A stretch of 9,705 bases of DNA from Lachnospiraceae bacterium. GTDB taxonomy: Bacteria > Bacillota > Clostridia > Lachnospirales > Lachnospiraceae. Shown here one piece after another: positions 1 to 7,462 of the stretch. The translations under genes were made by a program, and so were the position numbers. How positions within the stretch are numbered: the stretch's first letter is position 1; each line of letters starts with the position of its first letter. The DNA is taken from assembly GCA_003484785.1 (NCBI GenBank), contig DNAD01000288.1, forward strand, positions 1 to 9,705. Direction: 5' to 3'. The notes below the pieces were generated by a model that did no database searches, was not told where the DNA came from, and saw only the letters and a program-made list of their open reading frames with translations.

Positions 1-1
1 G

Positions 2-2911
2 CTTTCACTTGGGGCGATCTCGGGATGCACCAATAAGGGAACCATAGGCTATGAGCACGTGGGATACAATACGGGAGGCATAGCCGGAAGATCCTCGGGT
101 TATATCGTTAACTGCATAAATGAAGGCAGAATCTTCGGAAGAAAGGATATCGGCGGGATAGCAGGTCAGGCTGAGCCCTATGTGCAGCTGGATCTTACGG
201 AGGATATCATTTCGCAGATCACAGCCAATGTGAATGACCTCCACGACCTGATCGATACTACCTTAAAGGATGCCGGTGCGGCCTCCGATACCATAACCAT
301 GCGCCTTAATATGGTGAAATCCTTCGCGGACAAGGCTCTTGACGATACCCACTTTCTTGCGATGAGGGCAGAGGATGTGGTCGACGGGGTGATGTCCTCG
401 GCGAATGAAGCAATGAGCAGGATCGACTTTGTCATGTCGGAGCTTGATAAGGATGGCGGAGTATTTGACAAGCTTTCCGCCTCGGGGTCGGACGCAAAAA
501 AGACCGTGCAGCAGCTGATAAAGGCCATTGACGATACCGATCTGACAAAGTATATGACCGACAGCGACAGGGAGGATTATGAGTATGCCAGAGAGCAGGT
601 GCAGCTGGCTCCGGAGGAATACGATGAGGCAAAAAACAAGGTGGAGAAGCCTTACGATATTATGTTCCTTGACAAGGAGCTTAATGAGGACAACTCCTCC
701 TTCAGACAGTCCCTTGAAAATGCCGATCCTCCCATAGAATATCCCTCGGAGGCTCTTTCCGATGTCTATCCCTATGATGAGAACGGAAACAGGCTGGAGT
801 GGCCCATGGCCTACCCCAAGGGACAGGCCTTCGACTATGATATGGGAGATGTCTCACAATACGCGGATATAGCCGGGGTGGCGCATTTTGAAGATAACAG
901 GCTGCTTTCCGAATTTCCCAACGATCAGGACAGGAAAACACCCTGGTATACCTATTTAAACGATGCCACCTATTCCGACAGGGTTGACTATGAGCTTCGT
1001 ACCGTTTCACCGGATGCTCCCGAAGGGGAGATACGCAAAAGGGTCGATGACGAGTACATGAACAATTATAACGGCAATGCCCGAATGAATCACGGAGACG
1101 GCAGGGATTATGAGGAGCAGATGGCTTTCTATATAAAGACGTTAGCCGACCTTGCAGACCGGTATTCGGATGATCTTTCAGCCCAGGAGCGGAAGGATTT
1201 AAAGACAGCCGCGGAGTATGTAAAGGATACCTCCTCTGATCTGGAGGCAGCAGGCAGCTCGGCCAGAGAGATAGTCTCAAACCTTAACGGCAGGTCGAAG
1301 ATCTCTCTGCCGACTCTCGGGGATGATTTCCATGTAAGGACAAACTCCCTTAATTCGAACATGCAGGGTATTTCAGACAATCTGGGATACCTTAACCAGG
1401 AACTGGCCGGAAATTCGGATGCTCTCATCGGCGATCTGGGAGCCGTTAACGATCAGTTTAATAAAATGATGCTTTTGATAACAGATGCCATAGACGGAGC
1501 CCTGGACATGGATTACACCACCACCTATGAGGACAGCTCCGATGATGTGGCAGAGAGTTGTATCGACGGAACCGTAGCCGACTGCGTAAATTACGCAAGG
1601 GTCGAGGGAGATCTGGACGTCAGCGGTATATCGGGAACCATGGCCATCGAATATGAGTTTGATGTGGAGAGCGATATCACAGGTATCAAGTCGGACAGCT
1701 TAAACTCCACCTATCTTACCAAATGCGTACTGAGGCACAATATCAACAACGGATATATCAGGTCGGAAAAGAGCTGCTGCGGGGGGATCACGGGCCTTCA
1801 GGAAATGGGAACCGTGCTGAAATGTGAGAATTACGGAAACATTGTCAGCAGATCGGGCGATTATGTCGGGGGCATTGCCGGACAGTCCCTTTCCACGATA
1901 AAGCAGTCCGCAGCCAACAGCATGGAGAGCGGGAAAGCTTATATCGGAGGCATTGCCGGTAAGGGAGACGACATATTTGACTGCTATGCGATCCCCGATG
2001 TAACCGAGGCGGAGGAGCGTTACGGAGCAATAGCGGGGGACGTGGAGGAAAGCGGAATAATAAAGAACAACTTCTTCTGCGCAAAGGACCTTGCCGGGAT
2101 TGACCGGATAAGCTATTCGGGTAAGGCAGAGCCGGTGGATTACAAGACTCTTCTTGGCATGGAGGGGGTTCCTTCCGGCTTTGACAGCTTTATTGTGAGC
2201 TTTATCATGAATGATGAGGAGGCAGGCCGCATCCGGGCGGGGTATGCAGATACGATCACTATGGATAAATTCCCTGAACCTGAGCTTTCAGAGGGTTGTT
2301 ATGCAAAGTGGGACACGGACGTTGTCACGGATATTTCCTGTAATTTAGAGGTTCATGCCGAGGAGTGCAGATACCTTACGACTCTTGCGGGGGATGCCCT
2401 GAGGGAAAACGGACAGTCCGTGCTTTTAGTGGACGGAAGGTTTAAGGAGGGAGATGAGCTGGATATCAATAAGGTGATGTCCATAGCTCTTCCTATGAAA
2501 AATGTGTCAGAGCATTATTCCGTTACGATCCCGAAGGACGGGGAGCTCAATCACCTGATAAGGTATCAGCCCGAAAACGGTGATGATGAAACAACCATCT
2601 ACGTCAAGGTGGGAAATGAATGGAGAAAAACTGATACACAGCAGTTCGGGATATACAGGACGTTTGATACCTCCGGAAATCAGGTGGAGCTTGTGGTGAC
2701 AAGGACGAATACTGTTGATAAGAAGTATATCATCATAGCTGCCGCATCGGGAACGATCCTCATCCTTATCATTCTCATTATTGTGATAAGGAGTATCGGA
2801 AAGAGGGCCGGGATAAGAAAGAACAGGAAGAAACAGAGGAAGGATCGGGATAAAAAGGATCAGGAGAATATGGATCAGGATAAGAAGGCTTCAAAAGATC
2901 AGGATCCGTGA
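2..2911 (+). CDS. GLUG-repeat surface protein, membrane-anchored (5'-partial)
   Basis: The frame is open to the left edge, so this is the last 969 residues of a larger protein; the GTG at 59 lies inside a repeat and is not the start. GLUG-type units (GGIAG/GGITG followed by C-x-N-x-G) occur at 74-88 and 152-166, then again at about 1622, 1781, 1868 and 1946. The pairs at 74/152 and 1868/1946 are both spaced 26 residues. Between the blocks are a helical, coiled-coil-like stretch (about 185-640), a Tyr/Asp/Pro-rich segment (about 640-1100) and a second helical stretch (about 1110-1500). About 200 residues of probable extracytoplasmic sequence follow. One hydrophobic helix (2726-2790, IIIAAASGTILILIILIIVI) precedes a Lys/Arg/Asp/Gln tail of roughly 40 residues. 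Topology is inferred as outside-in with a cytoplasmic C-terminus. GLUG repeats are known from bacterial cell-surface proteins, including some adhesins and M26 peptidases. No catalytic motif is visible, so adhesion or scaffolding is only a guess. Confidence 0.8.
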   Translation, partial: LSLGAISGCTNKGTIGYEHVGYNTGGIAGRSSGYIVNCINEGRIFGRKDIGGIAGQAEPYVQLDLTEDIISQITANVNDLHDLIDTTLKDAGAASDTITMRLNMVKSFADKALDDTHFLAMRAEDVVDGVMSSANEAMSRIDFVMSELDKDGGVFDKLSASGSDAKKTVQQLIKAIDDTDLTKYMTDSDREDYEYAREQVQLAPEEYDEAKNKVEKPYDIMFLDKELNEDNSSFRQSLENADPPIEYPSEALSDVYPYDENGNRLEWPMAYPKGQAFDYDMGDVSQYADIAGVAHFEDNRLLSEFPNDQDRKTPWYTYLNDATYSDRVDYELRTVSPDAPEGEIRKRVDDEYMNNYNGNARMNHGDGRDYEEQMAFYIKTLADLADRYSDDLSAQERKDLKTAAEYVKDTSSDLEAAGSSAREIVSNLNGRSKISLPTLGDDFHVRTNSLNSNMQGISDNLGYLNQELAGNSDALIGDLGAVNDQFNKMMLLITDAIDGALDMDYTTTYEDSSDDVAESCIDGTVADCVNYARVEGDLDVSGISGTMAIEYEFDVESDITGIKSDSLNSTYLTKCVLRHNINNGYIRSEKSCCGGITGLQEMGTVLKCENYGNIVSRSGDYVGGIAGQSLSTIKQSAANSMESGKAYIGGIAGKGDDIFDCYAIPDVTEAEERYGAIAGDVEESGIIKNNFFCAKDLAGIDRISYSGKAEPVDYKTLLGMEGVPSGFDSFIVSFIMNDEEAGRIRAGYADTITMDKFPEPELSEGCYAKWDTDVVTDISCNLEVHAEECRYLTTLAGDALRENGQSVLLVDGRFKEGDELDINKVMSIALPMKNVSEHYSVTIPKDGELNHLIRYQPENGDDETTIYVKVGNEWRKTDTQQFGIYRTFDTSGNQVELVVTRTNTVDKKYIIIAAASGTILILIILIIVIRSIGKRAGIRKNRKKQRKDRDKKDQENMDQDKKASKDQDP

Positions 2912-2918
2912 ATGATAT

Positions 2919-2968
2919 AAAAAAACGGAGCCTGTCATGTTCAGCTGCAGCATCCTAAGACAAGCTCC
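2919..2968 (-). terminator. Intrinsic terminator of mscL
   Basis: GGAGCCTGTC (2927-2936) pairs with GACAAGCTCC (2959-2968) with one mismatch, and ATG/CAT inside the loop can extend the stem. Read on the - strand, the hairpin is followed after one base by seven T's (2919-2925) and then ATATC, the classic Rho-independent layout. The + strand has no T-tract after the stem, so it serves the leftward mscL transcript rather than the GLUG gene. Confidence 0.75.
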
Positions 2969-2979
2969 TGAGTAAAGGA

Positions 2980-3003
2980 AAATGGGTTACCCCAACCCGA
3001 TTT
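2980..3003. terminator. Second hairpin in the convergent gap, weak terminator candidate
   Basis: GGGTT (2984-2988) and AACCC (2994-2998) form a perfect stem around the loop ACCCC, and AAAT/ATTT (2980-2983, 3000-3003) extends it past a bulged G. There is no strong T-tract on either side (ATTTTCC on the - strand, ATTTCATT on the + strand). It may be a weak bidirectional terminator between the converging GLUG and mscL genes; no better one is visible for the + strand gene. Confidence 0.35.
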
Positions 3004-3036
3004 CATTATAACATGGTTCTGAAAAAAAAACAGCTA

Positions 3037-3492
3037 TTATTTTTGTTTTCCGCCCTCCTTAAGGAGATCCCTGATCTCGGTAAGAAGCTTTTCCTCTGCG
3101 GTGGGCTCGGGAGCGGGCGCTGCGGCCTCTTCCTGATCCTTCTTGAGCTTTGCGGCCGCCGCGAATTTATTCATAGCCTTTATGATCGAGAAGATCACTA
3201 CTGCCATAAGCAGGAAATTGATCACGGCAGTGAGGAACACACCATAGTTTAGGGTCGAGGCACCGGCTTCCTGGGCCGCGGCGAGGGTGGAATAGTGGGA
3301 ACCGTCAAGGGCAATGAACCAGTTGGAGAAGTCTATGCCTCCTGTTATAAGGGTGATGATCGGCATGACGATGTCATTGACCAGTGAGTTGATGATCGAC
3401 TGGAAGGCTCCGCCGATGATAACACCGACTGCCAGATCCATAACACTGCCGCGGGAAATAAATTCCCGGAATTCTTTGATAAAGTTTTTCAT
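3037..3492 (-). CDS. mscL: Large-conductance mechanosensitive channel MscL
   Basis: This 151-residue protein is the emergency osmotic valve of the cytoplasmic membrane: a homopentamer that opens a wide non-selective pore when membrane tension rises. The N-terminal amphipathic helix ([20 protein letters not shown], residues 2-21) and the family signature leading into TM1 ([12 protein letters not shown], 19-30) are clear. NDIVMP (39-44) ends TM1. A periplasmic loop follows, then TM2 (about 83-104, [20 protein letters not shown]) and a charged C-terminal helix after an Ala/Pro linker ([10 protein letters not shown]). Length is near the family norm of about 130-150. The start at 3492 is chosen because AAGGAGG (3498-3504) lies just upstream and the protein then begins like known MscL; an in-frame ATG at 3531 lacks a ribosome site. 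It has its own promoter and follows the MATE gene. Confidence 0.96.
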   Translation of the reverse strand: MKNFIKEFREFISRGSVMDLAVGVIIGGAFQSIINSLVNDIVMPIITLITGGIDFSNWFIALDGSHYSTLAAAQEAGASTLNYGVFLTAVINFLLMAVVIFSIIKAMNKFAAAAKLKKDQEEAAAPAPEPTAEEKLLTEIRDLLKEGGKQK

Positions 3493-3506
3493 ATATGCCT
3501 CCTTGT

Positions 3507-3552
3507 TAAAAATGTATCGTAAAGAAAGCATTAGCCTTCTTTAAGATACATT
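3507..3552 (-). terminator. Terminator-like hairpin overlapping the mscL promoter and leader
   Basis: The arms 3511-3529 and 3534-3552 form a 19-bp stem around a 4-base loop. Read on the - strand it has 17 Watson-Crick pairs, one G-U pair and one mismatch, and runs directly into TTTTT then AAC. For RNA coming from the MATE gene this is a good intrinsic terminator. Its upstream arm overlaps the mscL -10 box, so RNA started at the mscL promoter would carry only the upper 9-10 bp, leaving the U-tract detached from the stem. The structure is read directly; the selective function is inferred. Confidence 0.6.
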
Positions 3553-3578
3553 ATATTGTCTGCCGGGGGAAAATGCAA
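3550..3578 (-). promoter_or_regulatory. mscL promoter, sigma-A type
   Basis: On the - strand, TTGCAT (-35, 3573-3578) is followed by a 17-base spacer and a perfect TATAAT (-10, 3550-3555). The expected start is near 3541-3543, giving a leader of about 50 bases before the mscL ATG. The -35 box directly adjoins the MATE stop codon at 3579-3581, so mscL can be transcribed independently of the transporter. Confidence 0.75.
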
Positions 3579-4979
3579 TCATTCCGGAATCCCGGATATT
3601 ATATTTTTGCTGATCCTTCTTAAGAAGAAGAGGGAGCAGAGAAGGGACATGAGCTCGGCTATGGGGAAGGACCACCAGATCAGCGAAAGACCGCCGATCT
3701 TTGCCAGTATATAGGCAGCGGGTATCAGCACCACCAGCTGTCTTGCAACCGAAACGATCAGGCTGTAGACGCCGTTTCCCAGAGCCTGGAAGGTAGAGCC
3801 CGCGATAATGCAGAACCAGGCTATCAGGAAATGAAAGGCTATTATCCGAAGAGCGGGAACTCCGTAGAGTATCAGGTTCTGATCGTTGGTATCAAAGATC
3901 TTAAGGAGAGCCTCGGGAAATACCTCAAACATGATAAAACCGAAGCCCATGAATATGCCGGCGTAGATCATCCCGTATCTGATGGCGCTTATTATGCGGC
4001 CCCGCTTCTTTGCGCCGTAATTGTAGGCGATGATGGGGATGAGGGCGTTGTTCATACCGAAAAGGGGCAGGAAGAAAAAGCTCTGAAGCTTGAAGTATAC
4101 CGTAAATACCGCAACGGAGGCTTCATTCAGGCTGTTGAGTATGCTGTTCATGCCGTAGGTCATGACCGAGCCGATGGACTGCATAACTATGGAGGGAAGC
4201 CCCACCGAATAGATCTTTCCGATTATGGGGGCATCGGGCTTAAAGCCCTTAAAGCTTATGCTTATCTCATGATTCTTTTTAAGATTAAAGAAGATCGCAA
4301 GGCTTCCGGCGCAGATCTGGCCTATGACAGTTGCTATGGCGGCCCCGGCAACCTTTAAGGAGGGAAAACCGAAAAGCCCGAAGATAAGGATGGGATCCAG
4401 AATGATATTGATAATGGCGCCCGTCATCTGGGTTATCATGGAATAGATGGTCATGCCGGTGGACTGAAGGAGCCGTTCAAAGGTAAACTGGGTAAAGACA
4501 CCGAAGGAACACATACATACAATCCTTAAGTACTGGCTGCCGTATATAAGGGACAGCCCCGAGCCACCCTGAGCCTTTATCAGTATTTCGGGCAGGAAGA
4601 TGCCGGCCAGAAGAAAGAAAATGTAGCAGACTCCGTGGCAGAAGATCCCGTTGGCCGCGGTCTTGTTTACCGTATTAAAGTCCTTTTCCCCAAGAGCCCT
4701 TGAGAGCAGGGCATTCATGCCTACTCCGGTGCCGGCAGAGAAGGCTATGATGAGGGTCTGGAAGGGAAAGGCCATTCCCACCGCCACAAGGGCTGCGGTA
4801 CCGGCGTTCTCGACGCTGCCGGCTTCCGTTATCCTTGCGACGAATATACTGTCCACTATATTATAGAAGGCAGACACCATCATGGACGCTATCATCGGAA
4901 GCCCCAGACTCAGAAGCAGTCTGTTTACCGGCTTTGTGCCCATTATGTTTTCCTTATTATGAGTATGCTCAGTATCCAT
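3579..4979 (-). CDS. MATE-family multidrug/Na+ antiporter (MepA/DinF-like)
   Basis: A 466-residue integral membrane protein with the hydrophobic profile of a 12-helix MATE exporter, which uses Na+ or H+ gradients to expel cationic compounds. The N-terminus ENIMGTKPVNRLLLSLGLPM (11-30), then SAFYNIVDSIFVARI (36-50), NIILDPILIFG (191-201) with VAGAAIATVIGQ (210-221), and IAYNYGAKKRGR (317-328) with QALGNG (398-403) are typical of the NorM/DinF/MepA group. The two halves each contribute six helices. The start at ATG 4979 is preferred: AAAGG (4987-4991) lies seven bases upstream. A TTG at 4985 overlaps the space needed for that site. An internal ATG at 4943 also has an AAGGA but would cut the usual N-terminal tail. 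The substrate cannot be read from sequence. Regulation may involve the overlapping divergent promoter and the leader hairpin upstream. Confidence 0.92.
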   Translation of the reverse strand: MDTEHTHNKENIMGTKPVNRLLLSLGLPMIASMMVSAFYNIVDSIFVARITEAGSVENAGTAALVAVGMAFPFQTLIIAFSAGTGVGMNALLSRALGEKDFNTVNKTAANGIFCHGVCYIFFLLAGIFLPEILIKAQGGSGLSLIYGSQYLRIVCMCSFGVFTQFTFERLLQSTGMTIYSMITQMTGAIINIILDPILIFGLFGFPSLKVAGAAIATVIGQICAGSLAIFFNLKKNHEISISFKGFKPDAPIIGKIYSVGLPSIVMQSIGSVMTYGMNSILNSLNEASVAVFTVYFKLQSFFFLPLFGMNNALIPIIAYNYGAKKRGRIISAIRYGMIYAGIFMGFGFIMFEVFPEALLKIFDTNDQNLILYGVPALRIIAFHFLIAWFCIIAGSTFQALGNGVYSLIVSVARQLVVLIPAAYILAKIGGLSLIWWSFPIAELMSLLCSLFFLRRISKNIISGIPE

Positions 4980-5008
4980 ATCCAAACCTTTCGATCGGCG
5001 CTTTTGCT

Positions 5009-5061
5009 TCGGCAGTGTTACTATTCACAGCCTTTTGGGCTGTGAATAGTAACTCGGCAGT
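5009..5061. repeat. Perfect 37-bp palindromic element flanked by 8-bp direct repeats (mini insertion candidate)
   Basis: GTTACTATTCACAGCC (5017-5032) and its exact reverse complement GGCTGTGAATAGTAAC (5038-5053) surround the loop TTTTG. TCGGCAGT occurs immediately on both sides (5009-5016 and 5054-5061), with no gap between the repeat and the palindrome ends. The repeats stop at exactly 8 bp because the bases beyond differ (T/C on the left side, G/T on the right). This is the layout of a tiny inverted-repeat insertion with target-site duplication. It encodes nothing and has no T-tract on either strand, so it is not a standard terminator. No second copy is visible in the window. Mobility is inference. 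Confidence 0.6.
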
Positions 5062-5066
5062 TACGC

Positions 5067-5095
5067 TTGATTATAGAAAGAAACGGGTTTAAAAT
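5067..5095 (+). promoter_or_regulatory. Promoter of the priA-def-fmt-yugP-rsmB operon
   Basis: TTGATT (-35, 5067-5072), a 17-base spacer and TAAAAT (-10, 5090-5095) predict a start near 5102 and a leader of about 40 bases before priA. The -35 lies six bases to the right of the palindromic element. It overlaps the -10 box of the opposing promoter on the other strand. Confidence 0.6.
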
Positions 5096-5098
5096 CAA
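5070..5098 (-). promoter_or_regulatory. Promoter of the MATE transporter gene
   Basis: On the - strand, TTGATT (-35, 5093-5098), a 17-base spacer and a perfect TATAAT (-10, 5070-5075) predict a start near 5063. The transcript would have a leader of about 84 bases whose first structured part is the 37-bp palindrome. The two promoters occupy the same 32 bases on opposite strands, so polymerase binding should be mutually exclusive. Confidence 0.65.
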
Positions 5099-5141
5099 GT
5101 CTGTGCGTAAAAAAAGGATTATTTAAAAAACCGGAGGACAG

Positions 5142-7403
5142 ATGGGAAGGTACGCTGACATAGCGGTCAATATCACAAACGAAGCACTGGACAGATCCTT
5201 TCAGTATATAATACCCGAAAGGCTTGCGGGAGAGATCTGCCCCGGAAGCTATGTAAGGATACCCTTCGGCAAAGGAAACAGGCTTATAGAGGGCTATGTG
5301 CTTGAGATTGGTGATGAGGCAAAGCTTCCCGATGAAAGGCTTAAGGAGATAGACTGCATCTTAAACGATAACGGTCTTGTGGAGAGCAGGCTGATAAAGC
5401 TTGCTGATTTCATCAGGAACCGGTACGGCTCCACCATGATCCAGGCCATGAAGACCGTATTTCCTGTGAGAAAAAAGACAAGGCAGAAGAGCGAGAGCCG
5501 GATAAGGCTGCTGCTTTCCGAAGAAGAGGCCCGTAATCTTCTTGAGGAATTCGAAAGAAAGCACAGGACCGCAAGGGCAAGGCTTCTTGAAGCCCTTATG
5601 GAAAACGGTGAGCTTGAAAAAAACCTGGTCACCGGAAAGCTCAATGTTTCCCGGGCTACGATAAAGTCCATGGAAGAACAGGGTGTTATCGAGGTATGCA
5701 CGGATCGTGTATACAGAAATTCCGGCTTAAGCGGCAAAACAGGGTCGAAGACAGAGCTGAATCCCGCCCAGAGGCGGATAGCGGAAGAGATCATACGGGA
5801 TTACCGAAGCGGCAGCAGAAAGACCTGCCTTATAAGAGGCGTTACCGGAAGCGGAAAGACCGAGATATATATGGAGATAATCGAAGAGGTGCTTAAGGAG
5901 GGCAGGCAGGTCATAGTACTGATCCCTGAGATAGCCCTTACCTTTCAGACTCTGATGCGCTTCTACAGGCGCTTTGGGGATAAGGTATCCACCCTGCACT
6001 CAAGATTATCGGAGGGAGAGAGGAGCGACCAGTTTGAGCGCGCGAAGAAAGGGGAAATCTCCGTGATGACAGGCCCGAGATCGGCTCTTTTTACCCCCTT
6101 TTCCAATCTGGGGCTCGTAGTGATAGACGAAGAACACGAAAACTCCTATAAAAGCGAGATAACTCCCAAATATCACGCAAGAGAGGTGGCGGCAGAGCTT
6201 TGCAGGCTCAATAATGCGATGCTTATACTCGGTTCGGCCACCCCCTCGGTGGAATCCTACTACGAGGCGGAGCAGGGGAGATACAGGCTGTATACCATCG
6301 AAACCAGGGCAAAGCAGGGGGCCGAACTTGCGAAGGTTGAGACGGTGGATATGAGGGAGGAATTTAAAAGAGGAAACCGCTCGGTCTTTTCAAGGGCTCT
6401 GAGCGAGGGTATACAAAAGAGGCTGGAAAAAGGCGAGCAGGTGATGCTGTTTTTGAACAGAAGGGGTTATTCCGGCTTTATTTCCTGCCGCATGTGCGGT
6501 CATGTACTTAAGTGCCCTCACTGCGACGTGGCTCTTTCAAAGCATGGAAACGGAAAGCTTATGTGCCATTACTGCGGCTATCAGAGGGAGGACGTAAAGC
6601 TCTGCCCGGAGTGCGCCTCGCCCTATATAAGCGGAATGAGGGCAGGCACGGAGCAGCTTGAGGAGCTGGTAAAAAAAATGTTCCCCTACTCAAGAACCCT
6701 TCGGATGGATGCGGATACCACTAAAAGGAAGGATGATTACGAAAGGATATTGAGCGCCTTTGCCAACAGGGAGGCCGATATTATGATAGGCACCCAGATG
6801 ATAGTAAAGGGGCATGACTTTCCCTGGGTGACTCTGGTGGGGATAATCGCTGCGGATATGTCGCTTTATGCCAATGACTACAGGGCAAGCGAAAGGACCT
6901 TTGAGCTGCTTACCCAGGCCGCGGGAAGGGCGGGCCGGGACAACAGGGCAGGGGAGGTCATAATCCAGACCTATAACCCGGATCATTACAGCATTGCCTG
7001 TGCAAAGCTGCAGGACTATGAGATGTTTTACAGAGAGGAGCTTGCCTTCAGAAAGCTTGCCGACTACCCGCCCGCGGGGCATCTTCTGGTGGTCCTTGCG
7101 GAAAGCCCGGAGGAAAAAAAGGGGAGTGATCATATGCGGGATTTGGCAGAAAGGGCAAAGGATGCTATAATAAGATATTGCGGTGCTGCCGACGTAAGGC
7201 TCATAGGGCCTGCCGAGGCCACGATAAGCAAGCTCAACGATATCTACAGACAGGTTATGTATATAAAAAGCAGTGATCTGGCCGCGCTGATGGCTGTAAA
7301 GGATGAGCTGCTTGCCTGGGACAGGAATGCAGGACAGGACCGGGGAATGAAAACGGGTCAGGTGCGAATAAGCTTTGACCTCGATCCCATGAGCATTTAC
7401 TGA
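5142..7403 (+). CDS. priA: Primosomal protein N', replication restart helicase PriA
   Basis: PriA recognises abandoned replication forks and D-loops, unwinds DNA 3' to 5' with ATP and reloads the replicative helicase. The 753 residues match the family's full length (about 730-800). An N-terminal DNA 3'-end binding domain (about 1-105) and a winged-helix region (about 120-195) precede the helicase core. Core motifs are Walker A GVTGSGKT (233-240), DEEH (329-332), GSATP (364-368), GTQMIVKGHDF (550-560) and QAAGRAGR (592-599). The eight zinc-binding cysteines are all present (449, 452, 458, 461, 475, 478, 488, 491). A C-terminal domain follows (about 640-753). GGAGG (5133-5137) sits four bases before the ATG, slightly close. 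It is the first gene of a rightward operon and lies opposite the MATE gene. The stop at 7401-7403 is 59 bases before def. Confidence 0.97.
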   Translation: MGRYADIAVNITNEALDRSFQYIIPERLAGEICPGSYVRIPFGKGNRLIEGYVLEIGDEAKLPDERLKEIDCILNDNGLVESRLIKLADFIRNRYGSTMIQAMKTVFPVRKKTRQKSESRIRLLLSEEEARNLLEEFERKHRTARARLLEALMENGELEKNLVTGKLNVSRATIKSMEEQGVIEVCTDRVYRNSGLSGKTGSKTELNPAQRRIAEEIIRDYRSGSRKTCLIRGVTGSGKTEIYMEIIEEVLKEGRQVIVLIPEIALTFQTLMRFYRRFGDKVSTLHSRLSEGERSDQFERAKKGEISVMTGPRSALFTPFSNLGLVVIDEEHENSYKSEITPKYHAREVAAELCRLNNAMLILGSATPSVESYYEAEQGRYRLYTIETRAKQGAELAKVETVDMREEFKRGNRSVFSRALSEGIQKRLEKGEQVMLFLNRRGYSGFISCRMCGHVLKCPHCDVALSKHGNGKLMCHYCGYQREDVKLCPECASPYISGMRAGTEQLEELVKKMFPYSRTLRMDADTTKRKDDYERILSAFANREADIMIGTQMIVKGHDFPWVTLVGIIAADMSLYANDYRASERTFELLTQAAGRAGRDNRAGEVIIQTYNPDHYSIACAKLQDYEMFYREELAFRKLADYPPAGHLLVVLAESPEEKKGSDHMRDLAERAKDAIIRYCGAADVRLIGPAEATISKLNDIYRQVMYIKSSDLAALMAVKDELLAWDRNAGQDRGMKTGQVRISFDLDPMSIY

Positions 7404-7462
7404 AAAGCGGTAAAGCTCCTAAACCCCGGCGAGAGATTATAAGAAAGGTGAAATATCGGGTA

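Noticed and set aside
59..61. GTG as the start of the GLUG protein
   Set aside because: The same frame is open to base 2, and the upstream codons (GCTNKGTIGYEH) continue the repeat pattern; no ribosome site precedes the GTG.
702..1280. 192-codon open frame on the - strand inside the GLUG gene
   Set aside because: Its product is Arg/Pro/His/Cys-rich with no recognisable domain, and it lies wholly antisense to a well-supported coding region.
2815..2908. Purine-rich GATCAGGA-like repeats at the end of the GLUG gene
   Set aside because: They are explained as low-complexity codons for the Lys/Asp/Gln-rich cytoplasmic tail, not a separate repeat element.
3493..3531. Upstream in-frame ATG giving a 13-residue longer MscL
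   Set aside because: It lies in the leader hairpin just after the predicted transcript start and has no ribosome site; ATG 3492 has AAGGAGG and the usual MscL N-terminus.
3831..4358. 175-codon + strand frame inside the MATE gene
   Set aside because: Antisense to conserved MATE helices, with no recognisable motifs and no clear ribosome site.
5017..5053. Palindrome as an ordinary intrinsic terminator
   Set aside because: Neither side has a T-tract, and it lies between divergent genes where a terminator would not be expected.
6690..7133. 147-codon - strand frame inside priA
   Set aside because: It overlaps the conserved PriA motifs GTQMIVKGHDF and QAAGRAGR on the other strand, so it is best explained as a shadow.
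7404..7462. Possible internal promoter or leader element between priA and def
   Set aside because: There is an AT-rich GATTATAAG, but no matching -35 box and no stable hairpin; it is more likely just operon spacer.
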